Assembly (NCBI GenBank): GCA_965247015.1
Contig: CBDFGG010000006.1
Span: forward strand, 1 to 64,000
Length of the DNA stretch: 64,000 nt
From: JAIXWP01 sp965247015
GTDB taxonomy: Bacteria; Bacteroidota; Bacteroidia; Flavobacteriales_D; Sanyastnellaceae
Reading direction: 5' to 3'
Shown: positions 32,625-41,817 of the stretch, one piece after another
Layout of the letters: every line of letters starts with the position of its first letter
How positions within the stretch are numbered: the first letter of the stretch is position 1
Made by a program: the position numbers and the translations under genes
The notes under the pieces: generated by a model
What the model was told of the DNA's origin: nothing
Seen by the model: the letters and a program-made list of their open reading frames with translations, nothing else
Database searches by the model: none

Positions 32625-33776
32625 ATGAAAAGAACAGTTTTTCTCTCTATTGCATTCTTTGGAGCAACAACAGCTTTCGCGCAGGTTTCTGTGACCAATG
32701 CGTTTAATGCAAATAAGAGCGGTGATTTCAAAGCAGCTGCAGGTTATATCGAAGAGGCGCTGAAAGACCCAAAGGCTACAGGAAAAGAAAAGACCTGGAG
32801 ATACCGTGGTGAAATCTATTTGAACATTGCTAATGACCCAGCGCTTAAGGCGGAATTTCCAAACGCTTTGACTTTAGCTAAGGAAAGTTATTTCAAAAAT
32901 TTGGAACTCGACAAGTACGGAGATTACAAAGCTGAGGTACAAGCAGCCTTAGCAAAAATCCAAGAAATGCTATTTGTAGATTCTAATAAGTATTTAGAAA
33001 ACAAGGACTTCTGCGGCGCTGCTTCAACTTATAGTTCAATAGGAGAGATTTCAGGAAAATTCGGAATTCTCGATACTTCAATGATTTTTAATACGGCTTT
33101 ATGCAATGACCAATGCGGCAAAACTGCAGAAGCTCTGGAAGGCTATAACAAGTGTGCGGAATATGGCTACAATATTCCAGATGTTTATCGCTACATCTCT
33201 GAAATCCACCTAAAGGCTGGTGATAAGCCAAAGGCTAAGCAAGTTTTGGCTGATGCCAGATCTAAATATCCAAACGATAGCGAATTACTGCGTGCAGAAG
33301 TAAATATCTATCTAGATGACAAAGAATATGCTAAGGCAGAAGAACTTTTGATTTCATTGACAAAGGCGGATGCAAATAATGAGATGTTTTGGTTTGTCCT
33401 AGGTACTACTTACGACAAACTAGGCAAAAAAACTGAAGAAGAAGAGGCTTACAAGAAGGCGCTAGCAATCAATCCTAAAAATTATGATGTATTATTCAAT
33501 TTGGGAGCGTTGTATTTCAATCAAGGTTTGGATCGTGATATTCAGTGTAATGAGATTCCTCCGAGAGAAACTGCTAAGTATAATGATTGTGTAGCTGAGG
33601 CTACTAAGTTGTTTACAAAGGCTGTAGAACAGTTGGAAGTTGCAAACTCAAATATTCCTGAGAACGTAAAAGGAACTTCAGAGGAGAGACAATTATTTAC
33701 CGCTTTGAAAGATGCTTATTTGAAAGCAGGTAGAACGGAAGACTATGAGAGAATGAAAGCTTTATTAGCTAAGTAA
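32625..33776 (+). CDS. Exported tetratricopeptide-repeat protein
   Basis: The start at 32625 gives MKRTVFLSIAFFGATTAFAQ, a clean signal peptide; an upstream TTG reading is inside the promoter. The 383-aa mature protein consists of TPR-like helix pairs, for example FKAAAGYIEEALKDP, AKQVLADARSKYPNDSELLRAEVNIYL, and EEEAYKKALAINPKNYDVLFNLGALYF (two to three of the last are canonical). Three to four cysteines (FCGAAS, ALCNDQCGK) occur in the middle. It probably serves as a periplasmic protein-interaction scaffold. Function is unknown. It is monocistronic, with its own promoter and terminator. Confidence 0.85.
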   Translation: MKRTVFLSIAFFGATTAFAQVSVTNAFNANKSGDFKAAAGYIEEALKDPKATGKEKTWRYRGEIYLNIANDPALKAEFPNALTLAKESYFKNLELDKYGDYKAEVQAALAKIQEMLFVDSNKYLENKDFCGAASTYSSIGEISGKFGILDTSMIFNTALCNDQCGKTAEALEGYNKCAEYGYNIPDVYRYISEIHLKAGDKPKAKQVLADARSKYPNDSELLRAEVNIYLDDKEYAKAEELLISLTKADANNEMFWFVLGTTYDKLGKKTEEEEAYKKALAINPKNYDVLFNLGALYFNQGLDRDIQCNEIPPRETAKYNDCVAEATKLFTKAVEQLEVANSNIPENVKGTSEERQLFTALKDAYLKAGRTEDYERMKALLAK

Positions 33777-33783
33777 TAATTGA

Positions 33784-33814
33784 GAAAAGGCCGAGGATAC
33801 TTCGGCCTTTTCTT
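33784..33814 (+). terminator. Intrinsic terminator after the TPR gene
   Basis: GAAAAGGCCGA (33784-33794) and TCGGCCTTTTC (33802-33812) form an 11-bp stem with a 7-nt loop. Confidence 0.85.
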
Positions 33815-33908
33815 TTACATATTTACTTTACATAATGTAAATTATGAGATGAAAGATGTGCTAGGATCGAAACTAAGAGCTTGATAACTAGTCAAATTGT
33901 ATTAACAA

Positions 33909-33935
33909 AAAAATGGCCGCATCTCAGCGGCCATT
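33909..33935 (-). terminator. Intrinsic terminator of the DUF4394 gene
   Basis: On the minus strand AATGGCCGC and GCGGCCATT (33935-33927 with 33920-33912) enclose a 6-nt loop and are followed by a T-run (plus-strand A-run from 33907). Confidence 0.88.
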
Positions 33936-33966
33936 CTTTATCATCACCCGATATTAACCATCAATT

Positions 33967-36900
33967 CTACTTCACTGTCAACTTCTGACTTTGAACTAGA
34001 TTGCCATTTAGACTAAAATTAACTGTGTACATTCCAGCGGACAATTCTGAAATATCAATCGATCTCAAAACAGATCCTTGACCGATTGCTAAATTGTTTA
34101 GGATGTATGCAGCTCTACCTGTAATGTCTGAAATTACAATTGAGCCTACCCCAGCTTGATTTGATTTAAAGCTGATATTTAAAACTTGATCAGCCGGGTT
34201 TGGATATACTTGGAATGTTTCCAACTCTAAAGCAACTTCCTCAGTTCCTACAGCAATCTCACCAATAAACGCCGCTATATCTAAAACAGCCAGGCCTGAT
34301 CCGATTTGACCAACCTCCATAGCCATACCTGTAGAAAGATCCAACGTGTAAAGGAAATCGCTAGAACCCATGGTGTTAGCGTTCAAATAGGCTCTGTTTT
34401 CCATCGTTTCAAGATCATAGAATACATCTAAGTCTACAGAAGGATCTTCAGAATTCACCACAATGCCGCTATTTCCAACAGTATTCAAAATTCCATCATT
34501 TGGAGGAACCTGAGTTGCTAAAATATTTAGGACTTGATCGTAGTCATACAAGGTCGTTGCAGTAGCGCCATTAAAGCTGTTGATATAAGCTCCAGATCCC
34601 ATCGCTGGATCTTGGTTTGCGTTGATATCTGCAGCAGCGAATGCCAACGTGAGGTCCGTTGCCGCAATTGCCCCAGTTACCGGATGCATTCTATAGTTTC
34701 CATTATTTGCACCAATTACACGGATACGATCCACTGTTGGGTTGAAGTCAAAGCCAATTGCTTCATTTCCAAGCGCCAACATAACTGGAGTTCCGATTCC
34801 TGTCCAAATGCCTGAGCCTAAGTTAATTGTTCCGATTTGACCCATTTGCATTTCTGAATTGTAAGCAAGTGCGTAGAGTTCTCCCGTTGCTGGTCTTGAG
34901 TCCATACCTGCAATCATATATCCTTCGGTCAAACCAGAAATTGGGGTTGAAGAAAGGATTTCACTTGGGTTAGAACTACCAAAGCTCACAAGCATGTTGT
35001 CTGAAGTTAAACCGAAAATCAAATCTCCTTCTGGTGAAGTTTCTGAAGCAACATTCACCATGATAGTACAAAATGACGTGTTTCCGCTAGCGTCTACTGC
35101 GCTGAATGTAACTTCTGTCATGCCGACTGGATAAAATCCACTAGCATCTTCCATTGAATTGAAAGAATTCGTAAGCATGATCATATCACAATTGTCCATA
35201 ACTGTAGGAACAGGGAGACTTACAAAAACAGTTGCATTTCCAAGAGGGTTAGAAACCATTGCTCCAACTGTACAAGAAATTGATGGAGGAGTCATGTCTG
35301 AAACAGAAACCAGGAATGAACATGTCGACATGTTTCCATTTGCATCCATTGCAGTAATGGTCACCGTGGTTGGTTCTGAAATCATCATTCCCGCCATCGG
35401 CATTTGAGATAACATTGGCATTTCACCAGAATTATCACTTGCCATCACCATCGTTGTATAATCTGGCAAGGTTGACATACACATTGATTCAGCCTCAATC
35501 ATTTGATCTTCAACACATGTCAACATTGGAGCTTCTAAATCAAGCATGATAGTGGTTGCAGAAATATCGAATACCGCAATTCCATTACCGATCTTTCCGA
35601 TAAGAGACGCTGCACCTGATGCTAGATCAACATTGTAAAGATTGTCGAAATTACTCATGCCAACATTTGCCGAGAACAGGGCTGTATTCAATGCACCTTG
35701 TTGTGTATAGAAAATATCAAGATCCGAAGTTGGATCCATGAGATTCACCATAATGCCAGAAGAACCGATTGTATTCAAAGTACCATCATTAGGTGGGACT
35801 TGAGAAACAAAAATATTTAATGAATCATCATAGTTGAATAAGGTAGTTGCTGTGGTTCCCATAAATGAGTTGGTGTAAGCACCAGCTCCCACAGATGGAT
35901 TAACACCTACATTAATATCTGCCGCAGCAAAGTTCAATGAAAGGTCTGTAGAAACGAGAACTCCAGTATCAGGGTGTAGTCTAAAATTTGAGTTATTGCT
36001 TGTGATTACACGAATACGGTCAACGGCTGGATTAAAGTCAAATCCAATTTTACCTAGACCCATACCCAACATAATAGGAGCATCGCCAATTGCAGTTGCC
36101 GCCCCAGTCATAGTATTAATGGTGTAAATACGAGCTTCACCCGTCATGTTGTTGTAACCTAAACCATAAAGTTGTCCGTTTGCTGGGCGGAAATCCATCC
36201 CAACTAAAGACTGCCCCATCGCTAAACCAGAAACAGCAACGTGAGTATACACTGATGCAGGATTTGCGCTGTCAAAAGAAATAAGATAGCTGTTTGATGT
36301 TAAACCATAAACGAGACGACCCATTACAGGCATTGGGGCAAAAGAAATTTCAATTGCAATATCTGATAGATCAATATTCAAATCTCCAAGATCGGCGATA
36401 GTGCCATTCAATACATCTACGCTGTAAAGACGGTCAGTTGACTGCCCCATCAATTTTACTGCAAAGAATGCATTATTTGAATTGTCTGAAGAATTATAGA
36501 AAAAGTCAAGATCACCATTTCCTGATTCCATCGCTATTCCTGGTAGAAAGCCAGTTAAGGTATTTTGAGTACCATTATTTGGAGGAACCTGAGAAGTGAA
36601 AGAATTAGTCGCAGCATCATAGTTGTACAAAACTGTTGACGTGCTTCCAATGTAACTATTGGTATATGCACCAGTGATGATTTCAGGGTTTTGACCTGCA
36701 TTTACATCTGTCATTGCATAAGCGATCGTTCCATCTGTTGCAGCCAAACCACCTGTGATAGGGTTTAATCTGTAGTTGTTGTCGTTGCTACCTACTAGGC
36801 GAATGCGATCTACTGTAGGATTGAAGTCCATGTAGACCTCCCCCATGTTTGGCGCCAGCATTAGAGGCATTGCTCCAACAGCAGTTGCGCTCCCTGATGT

Positions 36901-37173
36901 TTTGTTAATGATAAATAACTGGCCTTGTCCAGTCGATTGCTCGTAAGCAAAACCGAAAAGTTCGCCTGTAGCAGGGCGAAAATCAATTGATTGTAATGTT
37001 AGGTTGGCAGGAATTCCAGAAATACCTATACCCGCTGCATTTCCGATGCTTTGGGAATCAATAGTGATTAAGTTATTTCCTGAAAGACCATAGATGTTTT
37101 GGGCTTTTGCTGTTTGGGTGGTGAATGCCATCATCACTCCGCCAACTACCCACAAGAGTAATTTTCTTTTCAT
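33967..37173 (-). CDS. Secreted protein with three DUF4394 propeller-like units, HYR domains and a T9SS sorting domain
   Basis: The 1068-aa protein has a signal peptide (MKRKLLLWVVGGVMMAFTTQTAKAQ). Three long DUF4394 units (about 27-280, 290-545, 715-965) each repeat FRPATGELFGFAYEQSTGQG..., FNPTVDRIRLVGSNDNNYR and NNGTQNTLTGF elements. Two HYR (hyalin-like) immunoglobulin-type modules lie between the second and third unit (about 548-715; for example AMDANGNMSTCSFLVSVSD and VTFSAVDASGNTSFC). The C-terminus (about 988-1068, LETFQVYPNPADQVLNISF...) is a type A T9SS sorting domain, so the protein should be exported through T9SS and attached to the surface or released. Binding or adhesion is a guess; the DUF4394 function is unknown. 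The three units arose by internal duplication. Confidence 0.85.
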   Translation of the reverse strand: MKRKLLLWVVGGVMMAFTTQTAKAQNIYGLSGNNLITIDSQSIGNAAGIGISGIPANLTLQSIDFRPATGELFGFAYEQSTGQGQLFIINKTSGSATAVGAMPLMLAPNMGEVYMDFNPTVDRIRLVGSNDNNYRLNPITGGLAATDGTIAYAMTDVNAGQNPEIITGAYTNSYIGSTSTVLYNYDAATNSFTSQVPPNNGTQNTLTGFLPGIAMESGNGDLDFFYNSSDNSNNAFFAVKLMGQSTDRLYSVDVLNGTIADLGDLNIDLSDIAIEISFAPMPVMGRLVYGLTSNSYLISFDSANPASVYTHVAVSGLAMGQSLVGMDFRPANGQLYGLGYNNMTGEARIYTINTMTGAATAIGDAPIMLGMGLGKIGFDFNPAVDRIRVITSNNSNFRLHPDTGVLVSTDLSLNFAAADINVGVNPSVGAGAYTNSFMGTTATTLFNYDDSLNIFVSQVPPNDGTLNTIGSSGIMVNLMDPTSDLDIFYTQQGALNTALFSANVGMSNFDNLYNVDLASGAASLIGKIGNGIAVFDISATTIMLDLEAPMLTCVEDQMIEAESMCMSTLPDYTTMVMASDNSGEMPMLSQMPMAGMMISEPTTVTITAMDANGNMSTCSFLVSVSDMTPPSISCTVGAMVSNPLGNATVFVSLPVPTVMDNCDMIMLTNSFNSMEDASGFYPVGMTEVTFSAVDASGNTSFCTIMVNVASETSPEGDLIFGLTSDNMLVSFGSSNPSEILSSTPISGLTEGYMIAGMDSRPATGELYALAYNSEMQMGQIGTINLGSGIWTGIGTPVMLALGNEAIGFDFNPTVDRIRVIGANNGNYRMHPVTGAIAATDLTLAFAAADINANQDPAMGSGAYINSFNGATATTLYDYDQVLNILATQVPPNDGILNTVGNSGIVVNSEDPSVDLDVFYDLETMENRAYLNANTMGSSDFLYTLDLSTGMAMEVGQIGSGLAVLDIAAFIGEIAVGTEEVALELETFQVYPNPADQVLNISFKSNQAGVGSIVISDITGRAAYILNNLAIGQGSVLRSIDISELSAGMYTVNFSLNGNLVQSQKLTVK

Positions 37174-37255
37174 TCGTATTGGTAATTTAGTTTGTAAGCA
37201 CTAAGCAATAATGCTCTTTAGCTTACTTACGAACTACCAAGTCGATTGGATTTTT

Positions 37256-38407
37256 TTATTGAAAGGGATCGCTAAATCTTTCGTCCCTGAGGAAGTTTTC
37301 GTCGGTGAAAGTCTTCATAAAAGCGACGAGTGCTCTCTTTTCACTTTCGCTCATGTGCATTCGAAGAGGCTGAATGTTTGTCAATTCATTCATATAAGTA
37401 TCCTGTGGATCCTCCCCAAGGAAGAAGAAACCTCCATTCGTGTTTTTTCGAAGCATGAACGATAATTGGGGATGATGTTGAATGCCACTGTTGTAAAACT
37501 CTACTACTTCCTCGAGCGTTTTGAAACGGCCATCATGCATGTAAGGACCCGTGACAGCGATGTTTCTAAGAGACGGAACCTTGAACCAACCATTCATAGA
37601 GTCTAAGGAAACTGGGTCAATATCCATGGTTCCTCGATCTGAATACCATCTGTCAAGTCCGATATTTTCTGCGGCGCTCGAACCTCCATTGAGATTATTG
37701 CCGCCATGACAAGATGAACAAGGCAGGCCATGAAAGTAAAGCTCCTTACCAACAAGTTCTTCTTCAGTAAAATTGGTGAAGTTCGTTTCTTTACCAATGT
37801 CCCACTTTGAATTCACGCTAATCATGGCGCGAATAAAATGTACCATTGCTTCACTTATTCTTTCTCTAGAAATGAAGGAGTCACCGAAAGCATTTGAAAA
37901 CAGATCTTTATAGTATGGAATCTTTGCAATTTTTGCAGCCATATAATTTGGATCCTCTAGTCCCATCTCTACTTTATGGGCAATGGGTTGAAGCACCATA
38001 TTATCCAAAACGGGCTCTCTCAGATCATGAAAAAATGCTTCTTGGAGACCCGCGTTTAATATTGCTGGGGAATTACGATCTGTTGCAATGTCCATGAAAC
38101 CAAGGCTTTTCTGAACATTATCAGCAAAGCCATAAGCTTGCTTATGGCAAGTGCCACAACTGATTCGATTATTAATAGACAATTGCGTTTCATAAAAAAG
38201 GACACGACCTAGAGTAGCTTTATGGTTATTAACCTGAAACCCTTCGAAAGGATCGAAACTAACTTGGCCATTGAGCGAGTCATATCGATATACGTTCTCG
38301 GGAAGATTAAGCACTCGTGCCTCAGGGCGCGGAGCATCTTTTTGGCACGCAAATACCAAAACAATAAGAGAGCATAGGGTGATGATCGTTAGGTGAGATC
38401 TTCTCAT
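37256..38407 (-). CDS. Di-haem cytochrome-c peroxidase family (CCP/MauG) lipoprotein
   Basis: The 383-aa protein has a lipoprotein signal (lipobox VFAC, Cys21). Two haem-c sites are visible: CGTCH (84-88) followed by KQAYGFADN, and CSSCH at about 230-234 followed by GGNNLNGG. TGPYMHDGRFKTLEEVVEFYNSG near the C-terminus is a family hallmark. It should reduce hydrogen peroxide, or oxidise another substrate as MauG does, in the periplasm using c-type haem. It is 12 nt downstream of a small barrel-protein gene on the same strand and may be co-transcribed with it. Confidence 0.9.
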   Translation of the reverse strand: MRRSHLTIITLCSLIVLVFACQKDAPRPEARVLNLPENVYRYDSLNGQVSFDPFEGFQVNNHKATLGRVLFYETQLSINNRISCGTCHKQAYGFADNVQKSLGFMDIATDRNSPAILNAGLQEAFFHDLREPVLDNMVLQPIAHKVEMGLEDPNYMAAKIAKIPYYKDLFSNAFGDSFISRERISEAMVHFIRAMISVNSKWDIGKETNFTNFTEEELVGKELYFHGLPCSSCHGGNNLNGGSSAAENIGLDRWYSDRGTMDIDPVSLDSMNGWFKVPSLRNIAVTGPYMHDGRFKTLEEVVEFYNSGIQHHPQLSFMLRKNTNGGFFFLGEDPQDTYMNELTNIQPLRMHMSESEKRALVAFMKTFTDENFLRDERFSDPFQ

Positions 38408-38419
38408 GCTAATTATTAT

Positions 38420-39079
38420 TTAGAATCTAACTATTAAAAATAATGAAGTCGGAGGTACGATAGACAACACTGTTGATTCGCGATTTGTTTCTGTATTAAA
38501 TTCTGGGAACTCTGAATTCTCGTCTTTTTCAACAGAAGTGTATCCGATGTATTTAAAACCGATTTCAGTTCCTAAACTAAAATTCTTGGAAACGTGATAT
38601 TGCGCAAAAAGGAAAGGTGAAATTCCGAAGCCTTTTGATTCTAAAGAGTTTAAAGTCTCATTTTCATTTCCAGTTTGGTCAATGAAGAATGTATTACTTG
38701 ATCTCGATTGATTTGAAATCAATGCATCTACACCATATTTTAAAGACCATTTCTCATTGAAGTTTTTATAAAGAACGACTCCGAATCTCAAGTCCATTGA
38801 ACTTGTGTCATTGTCGAAGTTTGTATTTCCATTGCTTGGATCTGCTAGTTCTGTGCGTGAGTCTGAGTCATATCCAGCACCGACACGTAAACCAACCTTT
38901 CCAAAGCTTTTTTCTAAAGTCAATATATAAGGAGAAGTAGTGAACCTGCTATCCGTATTTTGAATGTTCTTGATAACAGGAACGACATTCATTCCAATTT
39001 CAAAGAAAGTGCTATCTTTTTGTGCACTTACAAAGATGCTCGAGCAAATGAGAGCAAATGAAAAGAAGTATTTTTGCAT
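38420..39079 (-). CDS. Small outer-membrane beta-barrel protein
   Basis: The 219-aa protein has a signal peptide (MQKYFFSFALICSSIFVSAQ). Alternating strands typical of OmpA/OmpW-like porins follow: GKVGLRVGAGYDSDS, SSMDLRFGVVLYKNF, WSLKYGVDALISNQ, SPFLFAQYHVSKNFSLGTEIGFKYIGYTS. It ends in a terminal aromatic residue (LFLIVRF), the classic outer-membrane insertion signal. About eight to ten strands are predicted. The function is unknown. It precedes the di-haem peroxidase gene by 12 nt. Confidence 0.75.
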   Translation of the reverse strand: MQKYFFSFALICSSIFVSAQKDSTFFEIGMNVVPVIKNIQNTDSRFTTSPYILTLEKSFGKVGLRVGAGYDSDSRTELADPSNGNTNFDNDTSSMDLRFGVVLYKNFNEKWSLKYGVDALISNQSRSSNTFFIDQTGNENETLNSLESKGFGISPFLFAQYHVSKNFSLGTEIGFKYIGYTSVEKDENSEFPEFNTETNRESTVLSIVPPTSLFLIVRF

Positions 39080-39124
39080 TTAGCTTAGTTGTTATTAGCT
39101 AAATACAAATATACTTCTTTTCTA

Positions 39125-41803
39125 TTAAAACAAACTTTCTTGCTTACCAGTGCCAGTTAATCCGCTCTTTTTCAGCTCGATTTCAGATTCAGTTCCTATC
39201 GAAGCATCTGGTCTGTCAATTTGAATTTTAGAAGGACGTTTAGCTTTTAGCATTTCTTGAAGCAGATTCTCTGATTCATTTTCACGCTGTTCATCTGGCT
39301 CTAAAAGGTCAACGCTCAAAATTGGCAAATTCGTTAATTTGTTTCCGATAGCCTTCAAACCTTTCACTGCAATGAACTCACGAAGCTGAATGCTTTCGTC
39401 CATTTTATGTTGGGCTTGCTTGAACTTCTTGTTAAATCGAACATATACTGTTGGATGATGTAACAAGGTAGCAATTCCTAATTTACTTTTAGGATGTTCC
39501 GAAATGAAAGTAACTGGACCTTTGGATGGTTCCACCAGGAATCGTTTTACAAACCACGACTCTTTTTCTCCGTCAAAGTAAACTGTACTGATTGGTTTTT
39601 CTTGGATGAATTTCTCAACAGCAATCAGATTGTCATCAAAGTGAGTACTTAAATCTGGAGCTATCAATTTATAGACTCCAGAAGAAAGCAATACTATAAG
39701 TTTGTCTTCTGCTTCGAAGTCTCCAAGGAATCTTCCATGACCTTCTTCATTGAGTCTCATTACACTTTCATCCAACCAAATTTTTCTAGCACCAAGTGTA
39801 GAAATTCCAGCTTGCTTGAGCTCAACCTTTTTGACTGGATATTTGGAGCAAACATTACCATTAGCATCACGGCCTTTGATGGCAAGTTCAGAAAAATCAA
39901 TATCAAATTTGAGTTTCTTTAATCGCTCTAGTGCGCGAAGGTGAACAGTTACTACTTCAGCTTCTCCATTTGGATTGGCGCTAAAATGAAGTACCTCGCT
40001 ACCTGCAAGACCTTTTGTGAGGTCATATTCTCTATCTCTTGTGATGGCAGTAACTGCAAAGCGTTTCATCATTGCACCACCATTTTTACCATCACGATAG
40101 ATCATATTGTAGATCGTACGCTTGTCGTCTTTTTTCCAAACAGCAGCATGAATGATATCCTTACCTAGGAAAGCCTTCGACTGTACGCGGCTTACCAACA
40201 TTTTTCCATCTTTTCTAAAAACAATGATGTCATCAATGTCAGAGCAATCTCCGACATATTCGCCTTCATCTTTTTTCAAACCTGTTCCAACGAAGCCTTC
40301 ACTGAAATTCACGAATAGCTTGGCATTTGCAATTGCAACTTGTGAAGCTTGCACGACATCAAAGGGCTTGATTTCGGTGCGGCGCTCCTTCCCTTTTCCG
40401 TATTTGGCTTTGAGTTCTTTGAAATACGCAATCGTCGTATCGGTAAGTTCATCGAGTTTCTTCTGAACATCTTCGATTTGTCCTTCAAGTTTTGCAATAT
40501 ATTCATCAGCCTTATTGCTATCGAACTTTGAAATACGTTTGATTTTTATCTCCGTCAAACGAGAGACGTCTTCATCAGTAATTGCGCGAAGGAAATGTTT
40601 TGTAAAAGGCTTGAGTCCTTTGTGAATCGTATCTATAATCTCCTCCCAAGTTTCACACTCTTCAATTTTTCGATAGATTCTCTTCTCAATGAATATTTTT
40701 TCTAGAGAAGCAAAGTGCCATTGTTCGCGGAGTTCTGAAAGTTCAATTTCCAGCTCTCTTTTAATGAGATACTTTGTATGCTCTGTTGAAATTCTGAGCA
40801 ATTCATCTACACTTAAGAAGTATGGAGTGTCACTTTGAATGACGCAAGAGTTAGGGCTTACACTTACCTCACAGTCAGTGAAAGCGTACAATGCGTCAAT
40901 CGTTTTATCAGGGCTCACTCCAGGAGCGAGATGAACAACGATTTCTACGAACTCAGCAGTATTATCTTCAATTTTCTTGATTTTGATTTTACCCTTATCA
41001 TTTGCTTTGAGGATAGAATCTATCAAACTTCCTGTGGTGGTGCTGAATGGGATTTCAGTGATGATAAGCGTTTTATCCTTATCATCTTTTTTGATCTTTG
41101 CTCGCACTCTGATTTTTCCACCACGGAGACCATGATTATAATCTGAAAAATCGGCAAGTCCTCCCGTTTGGAAATCGGGAAGAATATTCGTCTTTTTTCC
41201 TTTCAATACATCGATGCTTGCATCGATAAGTTCATTGAAATTATGTGGGAGAATTTTACAAGCCAAACCAACTGCAATACCTTCTACTCCAAGTGCAAGG
41301 AGCAGTGGGAATTTTATTGGTAGAGTTTCTGGTTCTTTATTTCTTCCATCATAACTTGACAACCATGTAGTGGTCTTTGGATTAAAAACAACATCCTTAG
41401 CAAACTTGTTAAGTCGGACTTCTATGTAACGAGGCGCTGCCGCTGAGTCACCAGTAAAAATATTTCCCCAGTTACCTTGTGTATCAAATAAGAGGTTCTT
41501 TTGACCAATTTGTACCAAGGCATCACCGATAGACGCATCACCATGTGGGTGATACTTCATCGTATTACCAATTACGTTGGCCACCTTATTAAAGCGACCA
41601 TCGTCCATTTCCCACAGTGAGTGTAAGATTCTTCTTTGAACAGGTTTCAGACCATCATTGATGTGAGGTACTGCACGCTCTAGGATTACGTAACTCGCGT
41701 AATCCAAGAACCAGTTTTCATATAATCCTTGAACTTGAGTAATCTTACTCAACTCTCCTTCCCCACTTACATTCAAGTCGCTATCTTCTATTTCTTCTGA
41801 CAT
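39125..41803 (-). CDS. parC: DNA topoisomerase IV subunit A (ParC-type)
   Basis: The 892-aa subunit carries the winged-helix breakage domain with AVPHINDGLKPVQRRILHSL (45-64), HPHGDASIGDAL (85-96) and the catalytic Tyr126 in DSAAAPRYIEVRL. The Pro before RY and the short, divergent C-terminal domain distinguish it from the GyrA at 29.9 kb. It decatenates daughter chromosomes and relaxes supercoils together with ParE. The long C-terminal extension ends in a charged tail. It lies 14 nt after the topoisomerase IV B gene in the same operon. Confidence 0.93.
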   Translation of the reverse strand: MSEEIEDSDLNVSGEGELSKITQVQGLYENWFLDYASYVILERAVPHINDGLKPVQRRILHSLWEMDDGRFNKVANVIGNTMKYHPHGDASIGDALVQIGQKNLLFDTQGNWGNIFTGDSAAAPRYIEVRLNKFAKDVVFNPKTTTWLSSYDGRNKEPETLPIKFPLLLALGVEGIAVGLACKILPHNFNELIDASIDVLKGKKTNILPDFQTGGLADFSDYNHGLRGGKIRVRAKIKKDDKDKTLIITEIPFSTTTGSLIDSILKANDKGKIKIKKIEDNTAEFVEIVVHLAPGVSPDKTIDALYAFTDCEVSVSPNSCVIQSDTPYFLSVDELLRISTEHTKYLIKRELEIELSELREQWHFASLEKIFIEKRIYRKIEECETWEEIIDTIHKGLKPFTKHFLRAITDEDVSRLTEIKIKRISKFDSNKADEYIAKLEGQIEDVQKKLDELTDTTIAYFKELKAKYGKGKERRTEIKPFDVVQASQVAIANAKLFVNFSEGFVGTGLKKDEGEYVGDCSDIDDIIVFRKDGKMLVSRVQSKAFLGKDIIHAAVWKKDDKRTIYNMIYRDGKNGGAMMKRFAVTAITRDREYDLTKGLAGSEVLHFSANPNGEAEVVTVHLRALERLKKLKFDIDFSELAIKGRDANGNVCSKYPVKKVELKQAGISTLGARKIWLDESVMRLNEEGHGRFLGDFEAEDKLIVLLSSGVYKLIAPDLSTHFDDNLIAVEKFIQEKPISTVYFDGEKESWFVKRFLVEPSKGPVTFISEHPKSKLGIATLLHHPTVYVRFNKKFKQAQHKMDESIQLREFIAVKGLKAIGNKLTNLPILSVDLLEPDEQRENESENLLQEMLKAKRPSKIQIDRPDASIGTESEIELKKSGLTGTGKQESLF

Positions 41804-41817
41804 AATTTTCTAAATAA

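Noticed and set aside
33827..33841. Palindrome TTTACATAATGTAAA between convergent genes
   Set aside because: It lies downstream of both genes and is AT-rich, with no promoter close by. Too weak to call a site.
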